Shown here in pieces: positions 1 to 13,300 of a DNA stretch of 64,000 bases (position 1 is the stretch's first letter; each line of letters opens with the position of its first letter). The translations under genes and the position numbers were made by a program. Source of the DNA: Meghimatium bilineatum (lineage: Eukaryota; Mollusca; Gastropoda; Stylommatophora; Philomycidae); NCBI GenBank assembly GCA_034231615.1, contig CM067298.1, positions 54,898,883-54,962,882 of the forward strand, read 5' to 3'. The notes below the pieces were generated by a model. That model ran no database searches and was not told the DNA's origin. It was given only the letters and a program-made list of their open reading frames with translations.

Positions 1-558
1 GTACTGAGCGTAGTAAAGGTTGATTATTAAACACATTCATTCACATTAATAACCCGCCATTCTGTGTCCTATACAGAATAAAAACACCATGGGAAATTTG
101 TATGCTATCTACACTTTTCCCACTAATGCATTCTACAGAAACATAAATGCCAGTGTTTTATCCAGCAATTTACAGGCCGGTATTATTTTGTTCCTCATGA
201 ACCTTATTTTTCTTTCAAACTATGAATAACGAGTGATCTCAAAATCTGGGTTTGCTGGTGAATGATTTAAACTTTAGTAAGCCGGATTAAAAAATACAAA
301 ACGTCTTCCTGCCACCGGATTCTTTTTTTGAAAATTTGCGTTATTGATGGTGACTGTTTTGAAAATGTGATAATTTTTTGATTGTTAGAGATATTTAAAT
401 AATATTTACACATATAAATAAAGAATTGAATTATGCATATATTGGTGTAATTTCTGTACATGTGTATGTGATACCAGACATATGAGAAAGTGGTAAAGAT
501 GTTTTTCACAAAAAACATATATTTTATAACAAATAAAGAAAAAAAAAAATTACTTACC
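1..558. other. unassigned AT-rich DNA
   Basis: No exon, repeat family or RNA gene was recognised. If the TEP1-like gene continues left of 1402, this stretch is intronic, because I found no exon matching the next expected part of the family here. Confidence 0.4.
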
Positions 559-756
559 TTATTTATCAAATTGCTTGGCAACACTGTACACTAAATCACA
601 CGCAAATCTGTTGTATATTTGTTCTTTCATTGTGAAATTATCAAAATATTGCCAGGGGAACTGTATAAAACATGTAGATTTGCAGTAAAATCGTTCTTTG
701 AGCTTAAGCCTAGAGTCATTTTTTGGTGCCACTTCAACATATTCGATATCAAACAT
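559..756 (-). CDS. orphan 65-codon ORF ending at a splice donor
   Basis: The frame starts with ATG at 756 and stops with TAA at 561-559. It begins MFDIEYVEVAPKNDSRLKLK and is rich in charged and aromatic residues in a way that looks like coding sequence rather than AT-rich noise. An in-frame TAG immediately precedes the ATG, so the start is fixed if the frame is used. One base after the stop comes GTAAGT (557-552), a perfect consensus splice donor, which would put an intron in the 3' UTR. It shows no similarity that I recognise to the LINE, SINE or transposase families in this window, and I recognise no protein family. It could be a small gene inside or just beyond the TEP1-like gene, a first exon whose stop is a derived lesion, or chance. 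Confidence 0.4.
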   Translation of the reverse strand: MFDIEYVEVAPKNDSRLKLKERFYCKSTCFIQFPWQYFDNFTMKEQIYNRFACDLVYSVAKQFDK

Positions 757-879
757 CTACAAGTCCCCAAACCAACATGGCATTCTGTATATTCACTGCT
801 GTGAAACTAAATAACACAATAATTCATGATTCAAGCCACGATTCAATGTTATTTTATTCAAAATACGATGAAAGAAAGG

Positions 880-1110
880 TCTATAAGACCGATCCACCAT
901 CATGGCATCGTACTAGTGTGCAGATGTGGTCAGATTAATTGCTATAAAACATGTACCTTCTAACTAGCCATTTTCTCAACGATCATGTCGGACGTAGTAA
1001 TGGACAGGCTTCAATTGCGCATGTTTCCAGAGTATGTGCATTAACCAATCAGGCTGTGGTGCGTCTATTATAACGATACCTCATTGGATGGAGTATGTCG
1101 CCAACGGCAT
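880..1110 (-). promoter_or_regulatory. possible promoter for the 559-756 ORF
   Basis: This stretch is noticeably richer in CpG than its surroundings and holds a CCAAT box (ATTGG on the minus strand, near 1053-1060). It lies 150-350 bases upstream of the orphan ORF start. No TATA box was identified. This is inference from composition and position only. Confidence 0.2.
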
Positions 1111-1397
1111 TAGCCTGAATTTTTTTTTTAGTTGACAGGTGTTATGTTAACAGCATACTTCATAACTTCCAACAAGGGTTAGTACCTGATTTTATCCACT
1201 TGATTTAATGAAAAGGTTGCATCATTGACTATTAATATGACTTGAAAAAACACACCCAGAAAAATAAAATATATAGATGTTTTAATCTTCATGGAGTACA
1301 GGAATGTAACAAAATCGCAGATACAAATATAAGACGATTTGTGGGACAATGTGATTTAAACAAGATTTTGTACAATAAAGTGTGAAACAATGCTCTC

Positions 1398-4300
1398 TTA
1401 CTTGATTGCACCACCCTGTTTTGCTTCCTTTTTCAACTTCTTCATTATCCACCAGGGAAACACTTGATTTTCTGTAGAATTTGTTGTAACAACATTAGAT
1501 CCTCCCCTTGCATTGCTTCTCACTGTAACTGCACCTCTTGATAGTCTGGTTATTCCAGCTTTGTGCATAACTCTGCCTGAAAAATGCAGAAACGATAAAA
1601 GTTAACTTTACCTCAAATGTAAAACAATTATAATAGTCATTCCTTTATAAATCAAAATAAATTTAAGTTCCAAAATATTATAAACTCAATTTTATTGCTG
1701 TGAAAAATATAACATCAAATATTTACAAAGTTGTAAGGTTACATTTTTCATGGGTAACAATATTCTTCATTCACTCTCAACATTAATATGACTGAAAATT
1801 AACCATTAACATTCTCTTTAATATAAATACTAAAAAAAAAACACTTATTTTTTTGCATTCTCGAACTCCATCCAATGAATAGGATGTAGCTTTGAGAATT
1901 TAATGCACTATGTAATGTTTGTTAGCTGAAATGTAATATTTACTCATTTTGGTGTCGAACATTCGACTACAGCATCAGCATTTTTGGGTCACTTTGACCT
2001 TTGGAAAATTATAGTATTACTATTCTAAGTTCACCTTCCGATCCCTTGTAACACACAGGCAGAATATCTCCCTATAAATGTCTTACACACACTTTACAAA
2101 ATTTATCTACATAAATGCTTGGCCTGTTGTATAAAGCTACTTCTTTTAAGTCAGATGAGACACATAAAATTATAATATAGTCTTGGCAGAATTAACAGAA
2201 TGTTTACATGAGGAGAGAGAAAAACTGTAATTTTTGGTTATCACTGGCAAAATATAAACATGTTATTGACAGGTTAAATTTAAGCAAAGATGAGGGGAAA
2301 AAACAAATTCAAGACTTTTACACAAATTATACACTATGTTCTTTTCAATATGTATATAATGTTGGAAATTACCTCTAGCTACTCCAAGTCCACCACGCCT
2401 GTTACGGCCACGTTGTCTGAAAGAAGGCTGCTTGACAAACCCTGTTACCATTGAAGCTGCCTCTGCAGTCTCTATAATGTTTTTCTCTGCAATGTTGATT
2501 AAATTTTAATTAATTTATAATAGAGAATAACTTATGGTAGACATTTTTCCCCATGATATAAGTTTATTTATTTGTTTATTAATACCATAATATTTCCAAC
2601 AGCATCATTCCTACAATACTGATCACTGGGAAAATGCTGCAGTAGAGTATTTTACAAGTAAATTCAACTAAGAAGCAAGAGGATAAATTAAAAATTGTTG
2701 AATCTAACAGGAACTGAATATTGTATTACTATCCCTTATTCCTCTTGACGTCTCAGGAAAAGACCATCACATTACTTAGCTGATATTACCTCAAATCTCT
2801 TGTCTCCCTCTCACTCTATGCATAAACCTTGAAAAATAGACTGAAAAACCAATCTTCTTCTTCTTCTGTGTTCATTCTCAAACTCTTGCAGATTAGCAGG
2901 ATGTAGTCTGGAGAACGGAATGCGTTGTGCCATGGTTTACAGCACTGCTGCGATATCTGCGCCTTTCAGCCTGACACATCCGACTTCAGCATGGCTTTGG
3001 GTCACTGATCCTATATGGGATGGGACAGCCAACTCCATCCGATAACCTCCTTAGTCGCCTCCTACGACATGCATGGAAGGTAAGCAGTGGTGCTATTCTT
3101 TGCTCACCTTTCGGGCCCCGGCAACACACAGGCGTAAAAAACCAATCTTTATCTAAGGACATTTTCTTTTACGACAGTTAAAATTCATGCCATCTAATCA
3201 ACCCTTCTAACAGTGTTTGGAATCTTGTATTTGTAACATGTTCAATGTTTTTTGCTATGCTATTTGGTTTATGAAATTATGTAACACTTCTGTTAGACCC
3301 ATAGGTGCTTGATCTTCTCTGACAACTGCTTCTAGACACACAATAGAAAAAGCTATTCTTATTCATAGTCCATTTAGAGACAGGAGATTGCAGTAGTAAA
3401 TATAATTATAGTTATGACCAGGTAAAGGTAAAGGTAGGTAAAGGTAAGTAAAACAATCAATATTCATACTATTCAAGAACTGCACAGAATAGCTTTGCAC
3501 GGACAGAATTGGAGAGATCTGACCTCTGCTCTATGCGCTAACTTCAGCACAAAAGGAAAATGAATGAATAAATATTGATGATTTCAGGTCTTAACTAAAA
3601 TTAAGAACAGTCAAATTGTTCGCATTTATAAAAGTACATATAAAGCAAACTCACGGTTCTGTTCATATTTCTCTTCTAAATCAGTCAATGCTGCATAAGC
3701 TGAGAAGAACCTGAATGGAAACTGCTTGCTGTTCACAACTGATTTCTGTTGATAAAGAAAGCAAAAGTGATTTTTTTAAAATATGCATGGGCCTATATAT
3801 ATTGCCTAGAAAATCACTGCAGCTAAACAAAATGCTGGGTTGATGGCTATGTCCTGAATAGAATATGCTACCAATACATAATTAAAAATCCCCACCCTGT
3901 AGAAATTGTGGTGACTGCAATGGAAAGCCACATTTATTAGAGCAACTAAAATTCTACTTAAGAGAACATTGCAATAAATATTATTTTTTTATATAGGCCT
4001 AGTGATGTAAACAGAAACTCAAAGAAATTAAATAGCTGACAGACTGGATTAAAAACACAGGTGTCCAGACAGATTGCAAGATGATGGGGACATTTTGAAA
4101 TCCCTATATATACATTTTTTGGAACTGTACAATATCAAGAGTTTACCAAATATTTCATCAATATGCAAGATGTAGAGCAGAACTTATATACCATGCACAA
4201 GTTCAATGCACATGCATTATGGTGTGCATATTTGTCGCGAGGTTAGTGAAATTAAGTCACTTGCAGATCTTGTCACCAGAAATAACAAATGGCTAATGTT

Positions 4301-7300
4301 AGCGGAGGTTACATTATGCAATGATTTAGTGCCATGAGTGTGCATCAGAAGCGAAGAGATAATGCTAGAATTTAGGAGGGGGTTGGGGGTTAGGCATAGT
4401 GTTGGAACTATCTCTACCATTGAACCCCCCCCCCCCAAACTCTATACATCTGCTTATTGCATCCTTATCAGTATTTAATTACACTAGGGTTCATCAAAAG
4501 AGAAGGAAGAATACTAGTTAGAGTTAAGGGGGGATAGGCAGGAAGGGGGGGGGGGGTTCATCTTAGTGTTACAAATAATCCTAACTCTTACATCCAGCTC
4601 CCATTCTAAACTCTATACATCTGCATATTGCATCACTATCAGTCAAAGGCAAGTTAAACATAGATACGGCAAGCATTGCACTAACAGAAAGAAATGGACA
4701 GGTAGAGTGATGTCACAAAAATATTGTGTTCCACAATGACATTACAAACTACTCAAAAATGAGAGTGTCACAATTTTCTTAAAAAATGAACAGGAAGTGT
4801 GAGGCAAGCCTTTGATAGTGTATAGCTCCCATTTTTTTTAATGATGGCACAGTGGTGAACAATACTGTTGAGAGTTTGGAATAACTCAGGAAGGTAGTAA
4901 AGGGAAACACTTGGGAAGGATATGGAAAATTTAAAATAAACAGACTATGGAAACTATCAGCATCTGCTGGAAGAGATGGAACTCTTATGAGGATGACTGC
5001 AGTGTATATCTGTCGGTTCAGGAAATCACTAATCACAGAAAGTGTCTAAATATATATGCCAAATCAAAATAAAATAAGTGGGTGTGTCTAAACAGAAACA
5101 TACAAACATCTAAAGAGAGATGTGGAACTATATACAAGAAAGTGAAATTTATAAAATAAAATGTAGTTTTATTTACTGACGAATAAAAAGTTTCAACATT
5201 AATAAAATAAATATCTGTATAGCCGTTGAAAGTCAATGCTCATTCCACCAGAGCCTTCTTCTTTTGTGTTTGTCTCAAGCTCCTGCAGATTAGCAGATGT
5301 AGTCCAGAGAACGGAATGTATTGTGTTTACAGTATAGCTGTGATATCTGCACCTTTCAGCCTGACACATCCGACTTCATGACTTCTGGGTCACTTTTACT
5401 CTATATTGGATAGGAGAGCCAACTCTACCCAAAAGCTTTCTTAGTCACCTCTTACAACAAGCTTGAAGAACAAATAGCATTGCTTCCTTTTCTGACACTG
5501 GCAACACATGAGTGACACTGGAGTCAAAACTAGTGCATAAGGGGGATGCTATGTGAATATGTATATAAATTATTCAAAAAAATGTTATTAAAAGTTTCAA
5601 GAATAATAGTGCATTCTTTTTCTATTACTGTGTAATTATAAACAGATGTCAGTACAGTGTTTGTATTGATCCCTATGATAAATTATCTTTGATTTAAGAT
5701 ATGATCTTTGCAATCTAGCCAATAGTCATGTGTTCTGATCACTTTCTTACACAAGCAGCTCTCAGCAACATAGCACACACACACACACACATATCAACAT
5801 TGATGACATTGCTCACTGTATTGTCTACTTTGTATGTATGTCTTATTTGAAGGAATTTTAAAATTGACTTATTAAATTATTTTCCCAGACAGCAGCTTGT
5901 CAACCTTGTCCTTTAGATTTCTGAACTTCCAAAGCTTCTTTAACATGTACAACACATGGGACAACTCTATAAATTCCCTCTCTATTATAAAAGAAATATG
6001 CGATAACAGTGCATCTATAAATATTCACAAATTATAGATACAGGAGGGAAGGTATTCGAAAAGAACAGATTTAATCCAAAATTGTACACAACAACAAGCA
6101 AAACGGTTTAAAACTTTTCTTCTTAAGATACTATTAAAAATAATTTATAGATTTCTAGTACAACATTATCCCTGTTCTATCATATGGATGCGAAAGTTGG
6201 AAAGCCACAAAAACCACAGTTAAGAGACTACATACCTTTGAAAACAAATGCCTACCTACCATTCTGAACGTTAAGTGGAATGACTTTAAATCTAACGCTA
6301 CTATACGAGAGGAAAGCATACAAACCTATATATCTTTCTTCATTAGACAAAGGCGATGGACTTACATCAGCCATGCTCTCAAAATGAATAGCCTAAGAAT
6401 TTCTCATCAGTCACTAAATTGGGTCTCACTGGGAGTAAGAAGAGGGAGACCAGAGAAACTCTATGAAGAACCATTAAAAGTGAAGGCACGTCAATGAACC
6501 TAAACAACATCCAAGAACTGAAAGACCTGGCAACACAAAGATAGAAATGAAAAGCTATGGTTTCAGCCCTAAGCGCCGCCTATGGCCCTGGAGGAATATA
6601 ACATAACAATGTATGTAGCAAATTTCTGCTATTTGTTAGAAATTTTTTAACAACACATATTTTTAAAACATATTTTGTCAGTCTGGACCAAGTTGTAATA
6701 ATGGTATTATATTGTATTCAATTGAAGATTATTCCACAGGGGAAAAGTGAAAACAAGGCTAGAAATAATCAAACTTCCTTTTCCAACAAACTGTTATCGT
6801 AGAACCCAGTAATTCAGAGCAGTATTTTAATGTTTAGTTATCTGTTCAAATCAGGGCATATTGGGTTGAAATGGAAGCAATTTTCAGTGAAATTTTTATG
6901 GATTGTGATTCTGATAAGGAAATTGTGGAATTATATTTGTTTTTACAGAAGATATGAACATTAAGTTGGTTTTTTTTATGAAATGACATCAGAAGTAGAA
7001 TAGGTATAGACATTTAGCCCAAATATATTCTGCATTGGGGGAATTTACACAATTTCTATTTGGCTTGCTAAAAGTTATATCACAAATCCATGTTTTATGT
7101 TAATATCTTCTATGTACTTTTTCATATATGTCTTCATGAAAAATATGATTTTACAGAAGAATTGTGTGTGCACAATTACCAGCTAAGAAAATAAAAGATG
7201 TTACAGGAGATCAAGCAGTTATTTTTGGGCACATTCTGAGGAAAAGTTGTATGAGGAACATTGTCAACATATACAATTTCAAGAAAAAATATGATTGCTA

Positions 7301-10300
7301 ACAGAGAAATTCGACAACCAGGTGAAATGATATGGAACAATTTCGGCAGCAGAACTGATACCCAACGCTGGAAACAAGGGTTTATGGAGATCCATGATTA
7401 CCTACACCATCCAGCATGACACCTGCTGATGAATACTTATAAAAATCAATAGTCAGCCTGAAAGTTTCCACCATTTTTATAACCAGCACTTTTTAAACAG
7501 ATATTTGGGGGCCCTGTGACACAATCATATCTGATGTTCTTTTCAGTCATGAAACACTAAACGAGGATAACAAATTACCTTATCAGTTAATCTCTTAAGA
7601 ATATTGTTGTGATGCTTGGCTGATATCCCTGCCTTTATTAGGTTTCTGAGATTACGCAGCATTGCCATGAACGGCAGTTTCTTGTGATCTGTAGAAATTA
7701 AATGAAAATGTAACATCTGGTTTTGTTACAAACAAACCACTAATCATATATTATCTGTTGATATAAAACATGTGTTCATATATGTGCCTCTAATTTTACT
7801 CACTATTATTATTTTTCCTATAGAATAGGACTATGCAATAAAGCAAATGTAGATACCTTTAACATGCAAATAATGGTTTAAACTTTTTTTTTAATTTAAC
7901 ATCCTAATAAACATTAAATTATAGTTTATGCCACTTACTTGACAAGTTGAATTAAAATTCTACCATATTAAAATTCCATCAAATGTTGCTCAACTATGTT
8001 CATTTCATCATTGACTGATACCATGTATTTATTGTTACTAGTATTCTTTTTGTTCCTATTGTTTATAAAAAAAACTCACTTGCAAAAAAATATAAAGCTA
8101 CCTGTTACCTCCTTCCTAATTACCATGTATTTTTAGTGTTCATTCCTAAGCTACCCCTACATCTCTCTTACAGCAGGACAATGCGCCTACTATATTTCAT
8201 GCATGATGAGGTCAAGAAAATGGAAATGCATTGTATTGCAATTTTATTTGTGCCAATGGCTCGATACATTCAAAACCAGCAGTGACTATGTTCTTAATCT
8301 TAGCACAATGTCACCAGACTCAATGTATTTCGCTTGTTGCCATGCACCTCTTTCAACAAGGAAATCAAGATTGTAAGCTAAAGTCATTTATCTTGATAAC
8401 TCGAACAGGTAATAGACATAATTTAACTTCCTTTTCTGTTCGTTTTCTGAGCAGGACATGATATGTTTAGAAATTTCGTGAATATTTTTTCTCTGCAATT
8501 CGCCAAAATCATTATAAAAATGGCATCCATTTTGAGGAATATTTTTCTGATGAAAAAGTATTTCTTGATTTTAAAGATGCAAATATAATTTTTCAGTTCC
8601 ATATAACTGAGGATTGGGACAACAGTCCTTTATCAAATGTGTCTGATGGAAAAGAAAACGTATCGCGGATGTAGTTATTATTGTCTTTTCAGGTTACAAT
8701 CTTCTCTGGCTTCTTTTCTGAAGTTGTAGAACCATTAGCCCTATCTGATAACATTAGTGAGATTGATGTGCTTAGTTTCCTTTCACAGACGTTACATGAA
8801 TATGTTATTTTGGTCGTGAAATGACATAACAATATAATACGTCTAGGGAATTTTATCCAGCATTGAATATATAAAAAAGAATAGGTTAGTTACGTATGAC
8901 ATATTTGTGGGGGTTCTTTTTTGCATTTTTCATCTTCACCATTTTCTCACATATCATTTATATACAAACAAAACTTATATCATTACATTCAGTAGCCATT
9001 TCTTAATTTCCATAATAAACAATTATACAAAAACAAAAAAGGTATCGCATTTTCAAATACCCTCTATAAAAAATGCAGTTACAGAGAAAAATAATGCAAT
9101 TTTAATGCAGCAGCTAAAGGTTAATTTACTTCCCTCTTGATAATGATTTGCCGTAAAATTTGTCATCTTCAGATATACATTTTTCATGTTTCAATGCAAA
9201 ATAATTTAATGCAGTACATTTATTTCAGGTTAAGTTACCTTGCAATAAGTTAGTGAGATTGATACTGCTACTTTTTATGTTTGTCCTCAAACTCCTGCAG
9301 ATTAGTAGGATGTATTCCAGAGAACAGAATGTGTTGCGTTATTGTTTACAGCTAGGCTGTGATATCTGTGACTTTGGTCTGATACATCCAACTTCAGCAT
9401 GGCATCTGAATCACTTTAACCTCCTATGAGATGGGACAGCACTCCACCTCCACAACCTCCCTAGTCGCATTTTACGACAAGCATGGCATACAACATTATC
9501 ACTATTCTTTACTTCCCTTTTGAGCCCCAACAACACACCGGCAAGAATGATACAATTATTCCAGCTTCTGTATACTTATTTCCCATTCTTTATAGAAATT
9601 CTCTTTATTAATCAGTAATTTTTATAGAATTCTATAGCAAAAATAATGAGCTTTACTTCAAAATGTTTACCTGCACTGCATGTTAAGGTATAGGATTTCA
9701 GAGATTACTGCTGCTATCTATTATTACTCATTGTTTTAACACTAAACAACACACAGATTTATGTTACATGCATATCATTATCTGCATATGATATGCATGT
9801 TGATACTCACCAATCAAATCTTCCCATGTTTTGGCTTTATTTCCTTTGAGTGATAATTGTGTCTCCCAGGTCTCTGGAACTGGTAACTTCATCCTTTTGC
9901 CTGCTCTTTCTGCCTCCCAGGCTCCAGGCAAACGGGACTTATAGAATTCCTCTGGAGTCTTTGGATATCTTAACAATAAATGATGTAGCAATGTAGGTAT
10001 ACTGTTTTTGGTTATAACTTGTGCTTGTGTGTGTGAATGCATGTGTGGGCATAAATGTTCTTAAAATAAAGGTGCAACAAATTACTAAATCTGATGCATA
10101 ATTTGAATTCAAATGGAAATATCATACATTCAGTAACCATTTGTTCATTTCCATGAGAAACAATTATAGAAAAAAGGTACCAAAAAAAATGAGGTATTGT
10201 ATTTTTAAATACCCTCCACTCGCCAAAGATGGATGTGTGCAAATCAAATTGGTGCAAATAAAACGGCGACAGAACACATTTTCATTCTCTGGACTACATC

Positions 10301-13300
10301 ATGCTAGAAATCTAGTAGAACCATTGTCCTAATTCAAGAGATCTAGCGGGAGTTTGAGAATGAACACTGAAGAATAAGAATAAATATCCTCCATAGTGAG
10401 TCATTTTATTCCTTTTTGGGTCCAACAACGCATGAGATGTCTCAAAGTTCAACCTCTACAGACCAGAATGCAACAGTTATTATAAATATTTGGTCACCTC
10501 TACAAAATGGAAGAGTACCATGTGTCACAACAATGATAAGCAGAGTGTCTGTGATTCATCATGTCAAGAACAATCAGAATGATAGAAGAACCAAGGCTTG
10601 GGACTAGAACCAAACCAAAAGATAGACTACTGACAAGGTCACATGGTGTTCTTTATAAATGATTTCTACACTTCAGGACAAAGTAAAGCAACAAAGTAAT
10701 ATTTTTTTCAAACTTACTTCTTCCCAATTATACACATGACATGCTCTACTGGTTCTCTGATGTGAAGTTTTCGTATTAACTGTTTTATTGTGAATCGCTG
10801 TTTCTGCAGAGCCTGAGCATTCTCTTTTTCATCATAAGAAATGCTGGTCATCTAAAAAACATAAAACTCTGTATCAATATTCAACAGTTGGTTCTAGGAA
10901 GGGATTTGTAGCAAAACATTAAAAAAATGCCCCAACCATGTTTTTGTAAATGACATATTGGGAAAATCTTGTCTAGAAATGATATTGTGGGACTTTTCAA
11001 ACAGTGGCATATAGCTAGTTGTCGGGGGTGACACCGACCCTGGACTTGGTGCTTAGGGACAGCAAACTCACTCTTTCAGACCTAAGTCCATAGATAAAGG
11101 GAGAGGGGGGTGTGTGTTTGGTAAGTCAGAACATGATACTTAAAATTTTTTTACTTAGTGCTCATATCTGGCATGGTGGCAGCAAGGTACAGACCTGCCA
11201 AGAAAATTACCACAGCCAAAAGATGATGGGTTGATTGATGGCTACATCTTGAATATGATATGCTACAAAATTAATTCTTATAATAAATATATGTATCTAT
11301 ATATAAAAATTTACTGTATTTGAGTAATGCGGTAGCCTAGGTCATAGTGAGCTTGCTTGCAATCACCGGGTTACAGCGTGCCAGGTTTGAAACCACTATA
11401 ATGGCTGGTATCATTGCAGCCAACCTTCATTGCTGAGACGGCACAGAATGAATGAATCGGATATCTCTAAATACTCTGGGTCCTGAGGGGGTTGCAGATT
11501 TTATGATGCTGAAAACACCTCAGGGGGAAGGTGCACTGTATTATTCTTAATGTTGTATCTTATGTGAGTATAGGTATGGTTGGGCAAATGAAAGAAATGA
11601 CTTTGCATCTTATGTTGCTAAAGTATGTGTTATTTTTCTTTTAGCAATATTTTGCTTGTCCCTTCATTCTTATTATAATGGGATTAAACAGTATTATTAC
11701 TGGCATTAATTTTTTATTTTGGACACTAAAGTTACATTCTCAGCACATAAACAGATCGGATTATATTCAGAAATATACAATATTGAAAATGGGTCAATCT
11801 GTATTTTAACAAGGACCAATTTGTATCAGAAGGAAAACTACACTATGCATTTTAGATGCAAACAACTTGTTTATCTAAAAGATAACTAGACAATTTTGTT
11901 GTATCTGGATGATGACGTGGATTACTTTGTATGTGAAATATACCACAGACCACTGTGTATCTGAAATATTACTAGGCCACATTGTATATGAAAGGTAAGA
12001 CCATTATATCAAATGATATATTCTTTCCAGAACGTTGTCTTCATCATGGATACTCTGAACCACTCTCTGTTAATAGTAAGCAGTCCTGCATCAGTCAGAG
12101 ATATTCATAGATTCATTGATGTCACTGGTCCCTCATGATGTGTAGTAAGGAGGACTGTGTCGTTTGCATATCTTATTTCTGGAATCTTGTACCTACCTAT
12201 ATTTAATGGATGAAATTCATTTTTCTCTAGATCTGAAGCTTTTTCTTTTTCCTGATTTCTGATTGATTATCTGACCTCTTCCAAAAATTATTATTCCATT
12301 ATTGGAAAAATTAAACAAAGACCACTATGGAGAAGACCATAGATTGTGTATGTGAACAATATTCACCAGAGAAATGGTTGATAGAATCTCTGAAAGAGGA
12401 AGAGTAGAGCACAGATTTCATAGGAATCATCAGTACAAATACATTTCATCTATTAGTACAGACTGAGCATCTATGGGTCTACTCAGAGTTTAATGTTGAT
12501 TAAAATCCTAACCATAACTGGATGAGGACCGATTAAGATATAACAATATGAATAATTACATTGCATATTGCAAAGATATACACACCTGTCTTGTTAATTG
12601 TGTTTGCTTTTCTGCTTCCCCTTCACTATCACTGGTATCACTTTCAAACAAACTGCGTACTTTAACTGGCGAAGCTGCTTTTTTATCATCAGTTTTCTTT
12701 GCTTTTGCTTTTTTCTTTTTACCAAAGTTTTCTTTATTATATTTTGCTGTAGATAAAACAGAGCAATCTATTCAGCAAAAAAAATTTAAAACATCCATGC
12801 TGTTCTATAGAAAAAAAATAATTGAGTAGATGGCATCACCTAATGTAGTTGTCACAAAAGGAATAGGTGTCAAGTAGTAAAGATTTCATATACTAATACG
12901 AATTTACAGTTATGTGTATCTCATATATCAAAAAGTAAAGTTACCCATAGCATTTTATTAATGCCGTAGGGGTATGAGATGTTAGCAATCTCACATTTCA
13001 GTGGCTCTGCAAATGAGGGTGGTAGCCAACTCATCTGCCTTACAGTTTTTACTTCCCGGATTAATCCGGTACCCATTTAAGGCTGGGTCGACCCGGGAGC
13101 CATTGCAATCTGAAAAACATTTATGCCTCAACTGGGGAATGAACCCAGGACCACTCATATGTGAAGCCAGCGCACTAACCACTGCGCCTAATGGCTCCCT
13201 TCATATATAATCTCATATTTACATAATGACGGCTATTTTTTTTTTAATTAATTTTTTAAAATAGCTATATGGTTCCAGCACAGGCACTTCAACATTGGGT

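Noticed and set aside
9764-10042. 92-codon minus ORF as a separate gene
   Set aside because: Its core is TEP1-like exon 8; the ends are intron read-through.
13001-13202. A functional tRNA gene
   Set aside because: A and B boxes are clear, but I could not fold a full cloverleaf and the region behaves as a SINE.
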